Shown: positions 1 to 5,402 of the stretch, in pieces | Layout: each line of letters starts with the position of its first letter | How positions within the stretch are numbered: the first letter of the stretch is position 1 | Source of the DNA: an uncultured Flavobacteriales bacterium | GTDB lineage: Bacteria > Bacteroidota > Bacteroidia > Flavobacteriales > CALTNV01 | Assembly (NCBI GenBank): GCA_943845485.1 | Contig: CALTNV010000116.1 | Coordinates: forward strand, 1-5,402 | Reading direction: 5' to 3' | Length of the DNA stretch: 5,402 nucleotides | The notes under the pieces: generated by a model | What the model saw: only the letters and a program-made list of their open reading frames with translations | Databases searched by the model: none | What the model was told of the DNA's origin: nothing | Program-made: the position numbers and the translations under genes

Positions 1-2300
1 CACTTTTGTGTGGTTGTATCAAACTCAATATAGTCATTATCCAAGTTTCGCAATAAAGACTTGAAACTATTAATTGGGTCGGATTTCCAAATTTCCATTA
101 ATTTAAATACAATCGCATCACTATTCAACTTCTTTTGTTCCATCATATCTACGTCAATATTAATCAAGTGGTTTTCAATCAGATACTTGATTTTATCTTC
201 GGTGCTTTTATCGTTCTTATATATCGTGTAATTCACACAAGTATTAAGAACCCGACTTATATTTAAATCCACAACAAATCCGAATTTCTTCTGAGAACCT
301 TCGGTCATGCATCTATACATTTGTTGTAAAACTTTATCAGATGAAAGAGCATTATTCATTAAAGCTACAACATCACACATATTCAGCGTAATGCCTAAGG
401 TCAGCATATTACCAGCTAATAAAATTAAGCCTTCTTTACCTTCCGCTTTTGCTATTTTTTCCTGTTTTGTAATATCGTCCTTAATATCTTTTGCTAAATC
501 TTTATTCTTACGATTAATACATAATACATTATATTTTCTAAGAACATTATCTTCCTGCATTAGTTGTTCTAAACATTTTGAAATCTCGTTAATATTATCA
601 CTTGGTAGAAACCAAATTTGTGTAAAAGGTGTTCGTGTTTCTTTATCGGAACATATTTTTAAAATCCGTGAAAACATAGATTTATCACCATTTTTGAAAT
701 CTACTTCTTTATTTGAACCAGAAATAAAGCGTAAGATGGTTTTCACCTCATTTTCAAATTGAAACTTCGTCTTTTGCTTATTCAGTGCAAACAACACATC
801 AAAACAAAACCCGTATTTACTACCCATAATTTTATCTTTAATTATATCGTATCTTTGACTATCAAACATCGTTGTAATCAAATACAAATCGGGCATATTT
901 TCATAAGGTTTAAACATATCACTAAGAGATAACCCATTATTAGTAAAATACTTAATGATTGTGGTAATGTTTGTATCACCATGTTTCTCTTTTAATTTAT
1001 CAACAATCATCTCATCTACCAAAATGCTTTTACATATTTGTTCGTCTTCAATATCCCAATACATCCGACATTCTTCTGGAATATTCCATTCACGCAAAGG
1101 TTTATTATAAGTTGCGGTTAGATATACTTTAATCGTGTTCTTCGATGAGTAAGAATCTAAAATAGATTTGGATAAATCAGTAGTTCCACTAAAATGGTTT
1201 TCATCAAAACCAATAATATCCAATTTCAGATTCTTAATTTTCATAATAGTTTTATCATCAATATATTTTTGTAATAGCTGTTTAGACATAACAAATATAT
1301 TACTCTCATCCAATATCAAACTCTCAATATTTTTAGAACCATCAATATGGTGTATTTTGAATGCTTCAAACTCTTTAAATTTATTAAATAAGTCATCCGT
1401 AAATTGAGGTGCGGTTTCAGTTGGTGCGGGTGTAATAATCAAAACATTTAATTTTTTCTTGATTTCAAATTGCTTGATAATTAAACCACCAAACATATAA
1501 GTTTTACCACTTCTACACTTACAACCCCATAGAAATGATTTATATCCTTCTTCGACAAGATTAGAAGTTTTTTGTGTAATAAGTTCTTGATGAAATCTCA
1601 AACATAAATTACATTTAGGCGATAAATAGATTTCATCATAATTAATTTTTGTATTTGCATTCAAATGTTTAAGCATATCCGCCTTAAAATGTAAGAAACA
1701 CTTATTCAAATCATTCTTATCTAAAATATTTTGTTCGTTCATATACTTCGTAATATAATTACTTGATTTGTTTGCATTTTTTACCTTTTCTAAAACGGAC
1801 TTCTTATCAGGGACAAGTAACCAAATATTAAAATTAGGATAAATATGCATATTATCATCAACCGCCGAAATTATATTTTGAACCTCATAATAAGCAACTG
1901 ATTTTTGTTTGGTAATTTCATCTTTACTTTTAGGATACTTAGAACTGATAAAAGTAAAGCTATCGTCTGCGTTATTAAATAATGATATATCCGAACATCC
2001 GCTTGAATTACCACTCACAACTTTTTCAGTTAAATAATGCGTAAAGGTTGTTAGTGGTTTAAGATTTCCAGTATTCATATTACCAACCATATGCGTAAAA
2101 TCAGATTTTTGAAAATGATTACAAAACCCAAATTTAATACATACATCCCATAGGCGTTCATATATAAATCCTTTTTCAGATTGATTTTTACAAGTAACCA
2201 ATATACTATCAACACTCTCAAATGTTGTAATATGTGCAATAAATTCTTCAACATTCATATTCTTCATCATAGCTAAACTCATTTCTTCTGTATTATTCAT
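1..2300 (-). CDS. Nuclease-helicase fusion: Mrr-like PD-(D/E)XK domain plus SF2 (type III restriction/DEAD-like) helicase, 3' end missing
   Basis: This open frame has 766 codons, no stop, and runs off the left edge, so the C-terminus is missing. The first ATG is chosen because an in-frame TAA lies 9 bases upstream. Residues about 40-165 resemble a restriction-endonuclease fold: G44-F-I-Y-E48 followed by a helix ending in FGF (the Mrr-type GxxFE pattern), then G101-C-S-D104-I and I118-S-S-K121. Helicase motifs follow in order: a Q-motif-like L234-R-F-H-Q238, Walker A as R263-S-G-K266-T267, motif Ia near P291-A-P-T-E295, Walker B/motif II D366-E-N-H-F370, motif III L394-T-A-T-Y398, motif V around G636, and motif VI Q660-M-Y-R663. 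All ATPase residues are present. The protein probably couples ATP-driven DNA translocation to cleavage or DNA processing. I recall similar giant-virus proteins labelled type III restriction subunit or DEAD/SNF2 helicase. The helicase call is firm; the nuclease domain is likely but S119 replaces the usual E/Q. Its role (replication, repair or degrading rival DNA) is unknown. Confidence 0.88.
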   Translation of the reverse strand, partial: MNNTEEMSLAMMKNMNVEEFIAHITTFESVDSILVTCKNQSEKGFIYERLWDVCIKFGFCNHFQKSDFTHMVGNMNTGNLKPLTTFTHYLTEKVVSGNSSGCSDISLFNNADDSFTFISSKYPKSKDEITKQKSVAYYEVQNIISAVDDNMHIYPNFNIWLLVPDKKSVLEKVKNANKSSNYITKYMNEQNILDKNDLNKCFLHFKADMLKHLNANTKINYDEIYLSPKCNLCLRFHQELITQKTSNLVEEGYKSFLWGCKCRSGKTYMFGGLIIKQFEIKKKLNVLIITPAPTETAPQFTDDLFNKFKEFEAFKIHHIDGSKNIESLILDESNIFVMSKQLLQKYIDDKTIMKIKNLKLDIIGFDENHFSGTTDLSKSILDSYSSKNTIKVYLTATYNKPLREWNIPEECRMYWDIEDEQICKSILVDEMIVDKLKEKHGDTNITTIIKYFTNNGLSLSDMFKPYENMPDLYLITTMFDSQRYDIIKDKIMGSKYGFCFDVLFALNKQKTKFQFENEVKTILRFISGSNKEVDFKNGDKSMFSRILKICSDKETRTPFTQIWFLPSDNINEISKCLEQLMQEDNVLRKYNVLCINRKNKDLAKDIKDDITKQEKIAKAEGKEGLILLAGNMLTLGITLNMCDVVALMNNALSSDKVLQQMYRCMTEGSQKKFGFVVDLNISRVLNTCVNYTIYKNDKSTEDKIKYLIENHLINIDVDMMEQKKLNSDAIVFKLMEIWKSDPINSFKSLLRNLDNDYIEFDTTTQK

Positions 2301-2326
2301 TAAGTATTATATTATCTTTATTCAAA

Positions 2327-2334
2327 TCAATTTT
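2327..2334 (-). promoter_or_regulatory. AAAATTGA early-type promoter box upstream of the nuclease-helicase
   Basis: The minus strand reads exactly AAAATTGA, ending 26 bases before the ATG at 2300. This octamer is the known Mimivirus early-gene promoter element, found in the AT-rich stretch just upstream of many start codons. It lies in the 37-base gap between the transposase stop and the helicase start, which suggests the helicase is transcribed separately. AAAATTGA can arise by chance in DNA this AT-rich, but the position and a second exact copy 15 bases away favour a real element. Confidence 0.65.
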
Positions 2335-2337
2335 ATT

Positions 2338-3372
2338 TTATTCAATTTTATAGGTTTTGAGTTTATGTTTTCGTGTTGATGGTTTTCTTGCATATTCTGT
2401 TTTATTATTTGTTCCATAAGCATATTCAAAATAATTCTTATAATTTTCTGGTTTTACTTTTTCTATTGATGTATCCACATTTTTTGCTAATTCTTCAAAA
2501 CTATATACATCTCTTTTCTTTTTTATGTATGTTTTTATTTGGTTAAAATAATTTTCTATTGGTGAATTCGTCATAGGGGTATATGGAATAGAAAATAAAA
2601 ATTTATTACCGCTTTTTGTAATTGCATCTTTTACCATTTGATTATTATGACTTTTAGCATTATCTAAAATTATAAGATGGTCTTTGTATTTGGGAAATAT
2701 TTGAGTTTCTAAAAACTCAACCATTCTTTCTTGGGTAGTTCCACCTTTTTCATAAAATATTTTCCCGACACATTTTTTATTATTGATTGCGACCAATAAA
2801 GTAAAACTACGAAATACAAAATTATTATTTGTTTTTATTACACAACGCTTACCAATATAACATCTACTATATGCTGGTTTCAAATGCGAACCAACCGAAG
2901 TTTCATCTAAACAAATAATTTTATCAATTGGATATTTGCTAACTTCTTTATAAAAATCATTCATTTCATTTTCTTTATTTGTAGGTTTCTTGTATCTTTC
3001 TTTTGGAAAATGTTGATGTCTTGTTCTTTTTCTGGTTCTATTATTAGCACGAACAACTCTACCTAAATGTTGTCTTGTAATATCAAAATCCTTATATTTA
3101 TGTTTCATTTCAAATAATAATTCGTCCATCGTAAGTTGTTCGTTTTTGTCTATCATACCTAACACACTCTTCACTTGTTCTTTTTTGACTTTATATGATA
3201 TTGGTTTTCTATTACGACGAGTAAGATTTTTATTGTTTTGGTAATTATGAACCCATACTTTTAGGGTGGTTTTCTTACAATTAAAAATTTTACAAACTTT
3301 ATCCATACTTTCATTATTATTCAAATAATACTGAACGGCAGAAGTTTTATAATCAATTCCCTTATGTTTCAT
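2338..3372 (-). CDS. IS630/Tc1-mariner-type DDE transposase, apparently intact
   Basis: The 344-residue product is about the usual length for IS630-family transposases and has no internal stop. Residues about 8-45 form a helix-turn-helix (ESMDKVCKIFNCKKTTLKVW) expected to bind transposon ends. A basic stretch follows at 51-66 and again at about 107-130. The RNase H-like catalytic core has D156 in ICLDETSVGSH, D237 in LIILDNAKSH and E273 in NSPIENYFNQIK. The last two are separated by 35 residues, a D35E spacing within the IS630/Tc1-mariner superfamily range. The full triad suggests an active enzyme that cuts and joins DNA at TA targets. The ATG is bounded by an in-frame TAA upstream. No convincing terminal inverted repeats were found in the short flanks, so whether this is a mobile element or a stranded or domesticated gene is open. 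Confidence 0.92.
   Translation of the reverse strand: MKHKGIDYKTSAVQYYLNNNESMDKVCKIFNCKKTTLKVWVHNYQNNKNLTRRNRKPISYKVKKEQVKSVLGMIDKNEQLTMDELLFEMKHKYKDFDITRQHLGRVVRANNRTRKRTRHQHFPKERYKKPTNKENEMNDFYKEVSKYPIDKIICLDETSVGSHLKPAYSRCYIGKRCVIKTNNNFVFRSFTLLVAINNKKCVGKIFYEKGGTTQERMVEFLETQIFPKYKDHLIILDNAKSHNNQMVKDAITKSGNKFLFSIPYTPMTNSPIENYFNQIKTYIKKKRDVYSFEELAKNVDTSIEKVKPENYKNYFEYAYGTNNKTEYARKPSTRKHKLKTYKIE
2342..2349 (-). promoter_or_regulatory. Second AAAATTGA box, inside the last codons of the transposase
   Basis: A second exact AAAATTGA on the minus strand lies 15 bases upstream of the first and 41 bases before the helicase ATG. It overlaps the codons for the transposase C-terminal residues Tyr-Lys-Ile-Glu. 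It may be the true element, a duplicate, or a chance product of Lys-Ile-Glu codons in an AT-rich gene. At most one of the two copies needs to be functional. Confidence 0.4.
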
Positions 3373-3391
3373 ATAATAAATTTAGAAAATA

Positions 3392-3433
3392 ACACTCGTA
3401 TTTTGTGCCGTTTTAAATGTGCGAGGGTGTAAA
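3392..3433 (-). promoter_or_regulatory. GC-richer promoter-like block upstream of the transposase
   Basis: This block lies 19 bases before the transposase ATG and stands out from its very AT-rich surroundings. On the minus strand it reads ACACCCTCGCACATTTAAAA, then CGGCACAAAATACGAGTGTT. Its outer parts are an imperfect inverted repeat (ACACTCG at 3392-3398 against CGAGGGTGT at 3422-3430). Inside are two related direct units beginning GCACA and ending in ACG, around a TTTAAA core. The position suggests a promoter or operator for the transposase. It could instead be an element end recognised by the transposase. I have an unverified impression that similar blocks recur between genes of algal giant viruses. 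Confidence 0.4.
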
Positions 3434-3460
3434 TAAAAAAATATTAGTTAGTTTAAGTCA

Positions 3461-3571
3461 TTAATTCAATTTAGGAATATTTAGTAGAGGATATAATTCA
3501 TTTAAATTTATGAAAGCTGTACCATTATCTTGTAAATATGTAATATTTAGAAGATAATAAAAAGTGTTCAT
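3461..3571 (-). CDS. Mini-ORF of 36 residues, possible gene remnant
   Basis: A short minus-strand frame starting at an ATG 39 bases after the ubiquitin-like gene's stop encodes 36 residues, beginning MNTFYYLLNITYLQDNGTAF and ending in PLLNIPKLN. The composition is plausibly protein-like, with no low-complexity run, but nothing in it is recognised. It has no AAAATTGA box just upstream. A near-perfect hairpin (3524-3558) lies within it, which argues against selection as a coding sequence. It could be a micro-protein, the leftover end of a gene lost when the transposase arrived, or chance. It occupies about half of the 238-base spacer, which otherwise holds only the hairpin and the GC-richer block. 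Confidence 0.25.
   Translation of the reverse strand: MNTFYYLLNITYLQDNGTAFINLNELYPLLNIPKLN
3524..3558 (-). terminator. Hairpin after the ubiquitin-like gene, candidate transcript end
   Basis: Arms at 3524-3539 and 3543-3558 pair over 16 positions with one mismatch around a 3-base loop. The hairpin begins about 52 bases past the ubiquitin-like gene's stop. In Mimivirus, transcripts are cleaved and polyadenylated at strong intergenic palindromes, and the location here fits that rule. The stem is AT-rich, so chance cannot be excluded. Confidence 0.4.
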
Positions 3572-3610
3572 ATTAAAAGTCAAATAGGTTTAAAGAGTAT
3601 AAATTTTTTT

Positions 3611-4501
3611 TTAATTCCAATTATGATTTAATGCAGTTAAAGATATCATTATATTTTTTCGGTAATCGTATGCGTGTTGATATTTTATAAATGTTTCTAA
3701 TTCATCGTCATCCATTATTAAAAATTTAATTAATGTAGTAGTTAATTCATTTTTTTCAATTGTTAAACCAGACATTTTTGATTGTAAATTCAAAGCTATA
3801 AATGGATTAGCTATATTTTTAATAATAGTATTATTATTACCTAATGTGCACCAACAACAATCTCGTGTATCTGATTTATCGGATGAAGCATAATCCCATG
3901 TATATGATAATCTATAATAATTAACATTTTTTTTATCATCGTTAAATTCCGAAATATATATAGTGGATAAACAATATGATTTTGTTCCATTACATTTTAA
4001 TTTAAATGGACCATTTTTTTTTTTAAATTCAGAATCGGTTATAATTAATTCATTAGGAGATATTTTTGAATTTGATGGTGAAAATTTATTAGACAATGGT
4101 GTTTTAGGAGTAATAGGACTATTATTAATACCAAAGTTTTTATTAGGGGATAGTGTCTGAGTATAATCAATAAAAGGTGTTCTAGGAGTAATTGGTGTAG
4201 GATGTCTAAGAACCATATTATCAGTATAATATTGTCTTGGAATAATTTGTGGTAAATTATTAGGTATATTAATAGAATCACTAGCAATAATAAGTTGTAT
4301 TACAGAATTTTCAATAACACCATAATCAATAATTTTATTTGTATCTTCCATTATATTAGAACAAAATAGTAATTTTTGTTTAATAATAGGTATAAATTCT
4401 AATGTTTCTATATTTGATTTTAATTCTTCAACAGTATGAGTATTAGTAATTTTAAGCTCTAATCGATTTCCTGTTATAGCAGATTGAACATATATATTCA
4501 T
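3611..4501 (-). CDS. Ubiquitin-like domain protein with S/T-P linker and novel C-terminal domain
   Basis: The product has 296 residues. Residues 1-73 align by eye along the full ubiquitin fold: MNIYVQ matches the first strand (MQIFVK), THTVEELKSNIETLEFIP matches the helix and IPP turn, KQKLLFCSNIMED matches QQRLIFAGKQLED, and the stretch ending SVIQLII matches STLHLVL. There is no C-terminal Gly-Gly to process, so this is a built-in ubiquitin-like domain, not a conjugated modifier. Residues about 77-155 form a disordered-looking linker with many Ser/Thr-Pro sites (PTPITPRTP, LSPN, SPITPKTP, FSP, ISP), typical of proline-directed kinase targets. Residues about 156-296 look folded, with aromatic and Cys-rich features (YRLSYTWDY, then DCCWC at 214-218), and I do not recognise them. 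It may bind proteasome or ubiquitin-pathway partners in the host. The ATG is the only choice that gives the whole ubiquitin fold. Confidence 0.85.
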   Translation of the reverse strand: MNIYVQSAITGNRLELKITNTHTVEELKSNIETLEFIPIIKQKLLFCSNIMEDTNKIIDYGVIENSVIQLIIASDSINIPNNLPQIIPRQYYTDNMVLRHPTPITPRTPFIDYTQTLSPNKNFGINNSPITPKTPLSNKFSPSNSKISPNELIITDSEFKKKNGPFKLKCNGTKSYCLSTIYISEFNDDKKNVNYYRLSYTWDYASSDKSDTRDCCWCTLGNNNTIIKNIANPFIALNLQSKMSGLTIEKNELTTTLIKFLIMDDDELETFIKYQHAYDYRKNIMISLTALNHNWN

Positions 4502-4510
4502 AATATTATA

Positions 4511-4528
4511 ATCGATAATATTATCGAT
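4511..4528. repeat. 18-base perfect palindrome just upstream of the ubiquitin-like gene
   Basis: ATCGATAATATTATCGAT is its own reverse complement and ends 10 bases before the ATG. It carries two ATCGAT sites and sits in the expected 5' leader. It could be a dimeric-protein binding site or a leader hairpin, or simply part of the AT-rich palindrome cluster to its right. Confidence 0.45.
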
Positions 4529-4545
4529 AATATTATTTTTATATC

Positions 4546-4601
4546 AATATTATAGATAATAATAATAAAAAAAATATTATATTATTATTATCTATAATAT
4601 T
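4546..4601 (-). terminator. 22-bp perfect inverted repeat, candidate transcript end of the coiled-coil gene
   Basis: Perfect 22-base arms at 4546-4567 and 4580-4601 enclose a 12-base A-rich loop. The structure starts about 50 bases past the stop of the coiled-coil gene and lies before the next gene on the same strand. This is the layout of Mimivirus hairpin-directed transcript ends. The stem is almost pure A/T, with one G and one C making its only G-C pair. Overlapping palindromes (4586-4611 and 4598-4623) can form alternative structures. Confidence 0.5.
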
Positions 4602-4620
4602 ATAGATAATATTATCTATA
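4551..4620. repeat. Four alternating copies of the 10-mer TATAGATAAT
   Basis: TATAGATAAT occurs forward at 4551-4560 and 4601-4610 and reversed at 4587-4596 and 4611-4620. Neighbouring inverted copies build two overlapping perfect 26-base palindromes, 4586-4611 and 4598-4623. Related GATAAT units appear in the ATCGAT palindrome to the left, and a TAGATAAG variant lies near 4629-4636. The regular alternation is more than plain A/T bias would suggest. Its function is unknown. Confidence 0.6.
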
Positions 4621-4650
4621 ATAATAAATAGATAAGTAGGTATAGTATGT

Positions 4651-5250
4651 TTATAGTTTTGAAATATTATGAGGTTGTTGTGAAATATTAGGTATAATAT
4701 TTTGTGTGTTATTCTGTTGAATTTGTGTAGAATATGGATTGTAATACAAAGATAGGAGATTATAGTAATATTGATAATTCATGATTGCATTATCAAGTTC
4801 AATAGAAGTATCATTTAGTTTTTGTTGATTAATAGACAATTGATTACAAGAATCCTGATAAAGTTCAATATAATTATTACGTTGTTTTCGTATATCAGAG
4901 AATATTTTCCAAGCTTCTCTCTGTCGATCAATATTTTTTTTTTGAAGGCGGATAATTTCGGTATTTTTATCTCTAATAATATTAATAAGTCTTGAAGTTT
5001 TTTTATCTTTATCTTGAATAACTTTTTCTTTTCTGTAGAGTTCATTTTGTAATTTAGTAATAGAATTATTTGAAGAATAAGAGGAAGAGGAGGTGTCAGT
5101 ATAAGTGCTATCGGTGGTTGATGATTTTGTAGAAGAATCTGAATCATAGTCGACCAAACCTTTTTCCAGGTCAGGTTCTGTATCATAATTGACCAAAGCT
5201 TTTTCCAGGTTAGGTTCTGCATCACGATTGCCGATAGTTTGATGGTTCAT
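4651..5250 (-). CDS. Ser-rich coiled-coil protein with a duplicated acidic 13-residue motif
   Basis: The product has 199 residues and is not recognised. Residues 11-23 (AEPNLEKALVNYD) and 24-36 (TEPDLEKGLVDYD) are a tandem duplication. Residues 37-62 are almost all Ser, Thr, Asp, Asn and Tyr and look disordered. Residues about 63-155 are charged and heptad-like (ITKLQNELYRKEKVIQDKDK onward), predicting a long coiled coil. Residues about 157-172 are Tyr/Leu-rich (NYQYYYNLLSLYY), and the tail to 199 is Asn/Gln-rich. There is no signal peptide and no clear membrane segment. This layout suggests a structural or scaffolding protein that oligomerises, perhaps in the virion or virus factory, but that is inference. 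The frame is favoured over the overlapping 136-residue frame because it shows the repeat and heptads at protein level. The gene has its own spacers on both sides. Confidence 0.75.
   Translation of the reverse strand: MNHQTIGNRDAEPNLEKALVNYDTEPDLEKGLVDYDSDSSTKSSTTDSTYTDTSSSSYSSNNSITKLQNELYRKEKVIQDKDKKTSRLINIIRDKNTEIIRLQKKNIDRQREAWKIFSDIRKQRNNYIELYQDSCNQLSINQQKLNDTSIELDNAIMNYQYYYNLLSLYYNPYSTQIQQNNTQNIIPNISQQPHNISKL
5143..5220 (-). repeat. Tandem 39-base duplication inside the coiled-coil gene
   Basis: Units at 5182-5220 and 5143-5181 match at 34 of 39 bases. They encode the two 13-residue copies with consensus xEPxLEKxLVxYD. The unit length is a multiple of three, so the frame is kept. Only four amino acids differ between the copies (A/T, N/D, A/G, N/D), which points to a fairly recent duplication within a coding sequence. 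Confidence 0.85.
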
Positions 5251-5293
5251 CGGAATTGTATTTAAGAGTATTTTAATATGAAGAAATATTAAA

Positions 5294-5302
5294 TCAAATT
5301 TT
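5294..5302 (-). promoter_or_regulatory. AAAATTTGA, a degenerate early-box-like sequence upstream of the coiled-coil gene
   Basis: The minus strand has AAAATTTGA, one base longer than the AAAATTGA box, 43 bases before the ATG at 5250. Position fits a promoter but the match is imperfect and the region is AT-rich. It also overlaps the possible stop codon of the upstream partial gene. Confidence 0.2.
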
Positions 5303-5401
5303 TAATTTATTGATTGCAGAAATATAAATACATTGACAATATTGTTGATTATTTGAGTGTAAATTTCCCATAGAACAGGTCCACATGTTTTGTTGATCAT
5401 A
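5294..5401 (-). CDS. 3' end of an unidentified gene entering from the right edge
   Basis: This minus-strand frame is open from the window edge and gives 35 residues before TGA, including MWTCSMGNLHSNNQQYCQC. The W-x-C start and C-x-C end recall small zinc fingers of the RanBP2 kind, but one of the usual four cysteines is missing and the spacing is not canonical. The gene would end 43 bases before the coiled-coil gene's ATG. Another frame, starting at an ATG at 5400, is open for 32 codons and cannot be excluded. Only the final part is visible, so no function is assigned. Confidence 0.35.
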   Translation of the reverse strand, partial: YDQQNMWTCSMGNLHSNNQQYCQCIYISAINKLKI

Positions 5402-5402
5402 A

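Noticed and set aside
307..762. Plus-strand open frame of 151 codons
   Set aside because: It is antisense to the C-terminal helicase region, whose motifs V and VI lie on the minus strand; the translation has no recognisable features.
1168..1407. Plus-strand open frame of 79 codons
   Set aside because: It is antisense to the helicase core, overlapping motifs II and Ia, and reads as a shadow.
2301..3460. Terminal inverted repeats around the transposase
   Set aside because: Comparing the left flank with the reverse complement of the right flank gave only loose A/T matches, with no clear paired ends or TA duplication.
3466..3473. TAAATTGA on the minus strand, upstream of the transposase
   Set aside because: It differs by one base from AAAATTGA, lies about 94 bases from the ATG and overlaps the mini-ORF end; near matches are expected by chance here.
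2338..3478. Possible direct repeat TTCAATTTTATAGG (transposase end) versus TTCAATTTAGG (end of mini-ORF)
   Set aside because: The match is short, gapped and AT-rich, so it is not convincing as a target-site duplication or element boundary.
3963..4160. Plus-strand open frame of 65 codons
   Set aside because: It is antisense to the ubiquitin-like gene, with no promoter-like box or family resemblance.
4045..4287. Minus-strand open frame of 80 codons rich in Leu and Ile
   Set aside because: It is a shifted frame inside the linker of the ubiquitin-like gene; the hydrophobic composition comes from AT-rich codons read out of frame, not from a real membrane protein.
4815..5225. Minus-strand open frame of 136 codons with its own repeat
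   Set aside because: Its repeat only mirrors the 39-base DNA duplication of the main frame; the main frame has the heptads, the Ser-rich segment and a longer span.
5302..5400. Alternative 32-codon frame starting MINKTCGPVLWEIY
   Set aside because: It overlaps the partial edge gene in another frame; it is short, lacks recognisable features and cannot be separated from chance.

Overview
The window looks like a piece of an AT-rich nucleocytoplasmic large DNA virus (giant virus) genome, most likely from the extended Mimiviridae (Imitervirales). The evidence is compact intronless coding on one strand, Asn/Lys/Ile-rich proteins, a nuclease-helicase fusion of a type I associate with giant viruses, AAAATTGA boxes like the Mimivirus early promoter, and strong AT-rich hairpins between genes like those that end Mimivirus transcripts. 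No database search was possible, so the host lineage is an inference. No tRNA, rRNA, CRISPR array or bacterial ribosome-binding sites were seen.

Every supported gene reads on the minus strand, so transcription runs right to left. From the right edge: the 3' end of an unidentified gene (5294-5401); a Ser-rich coiled-coil protein with a duplicated 13-residue motif (4651-5250); an AT-rich spacer packed with palindromes (4502-4650); a protein with an N-terminal ubiquitin-like domain, an S/T-P linker and an unrecognised C-terminal domain (3611-4501); a 238-base spacer with a 36-residue mini-ORF, a hairpin and a GC-richer promoter-like block (3373-3610); an intact IS630/Tc1-mariner-type DDE transposase (2338-3372); and, 37 bases further on, a large gene that runs off the left edge (1-2300). 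It encodes at least 766 residues: an Mrr-like PD-(D/E)XK nuclease-type domain fused to an SF2 helicase.

The two left genes both act on DNA and are very close together. The AAAATTGA box that probably drives the nuclease-helicase lies between its ATG and the transposase stop, and a second copy lies inside the last transposase codons. The two right-hand genes look like lineage-specific viral proteins, one possibly tied to host ubiquitin or phospho-signalling. No defined multi-gene system can be proven from this window. The points most worth a second look are the nuclease-helicase with an altered catalytic motif, its arrangement with the transposase, the ubiquitin-like fusion and the structured spacers.
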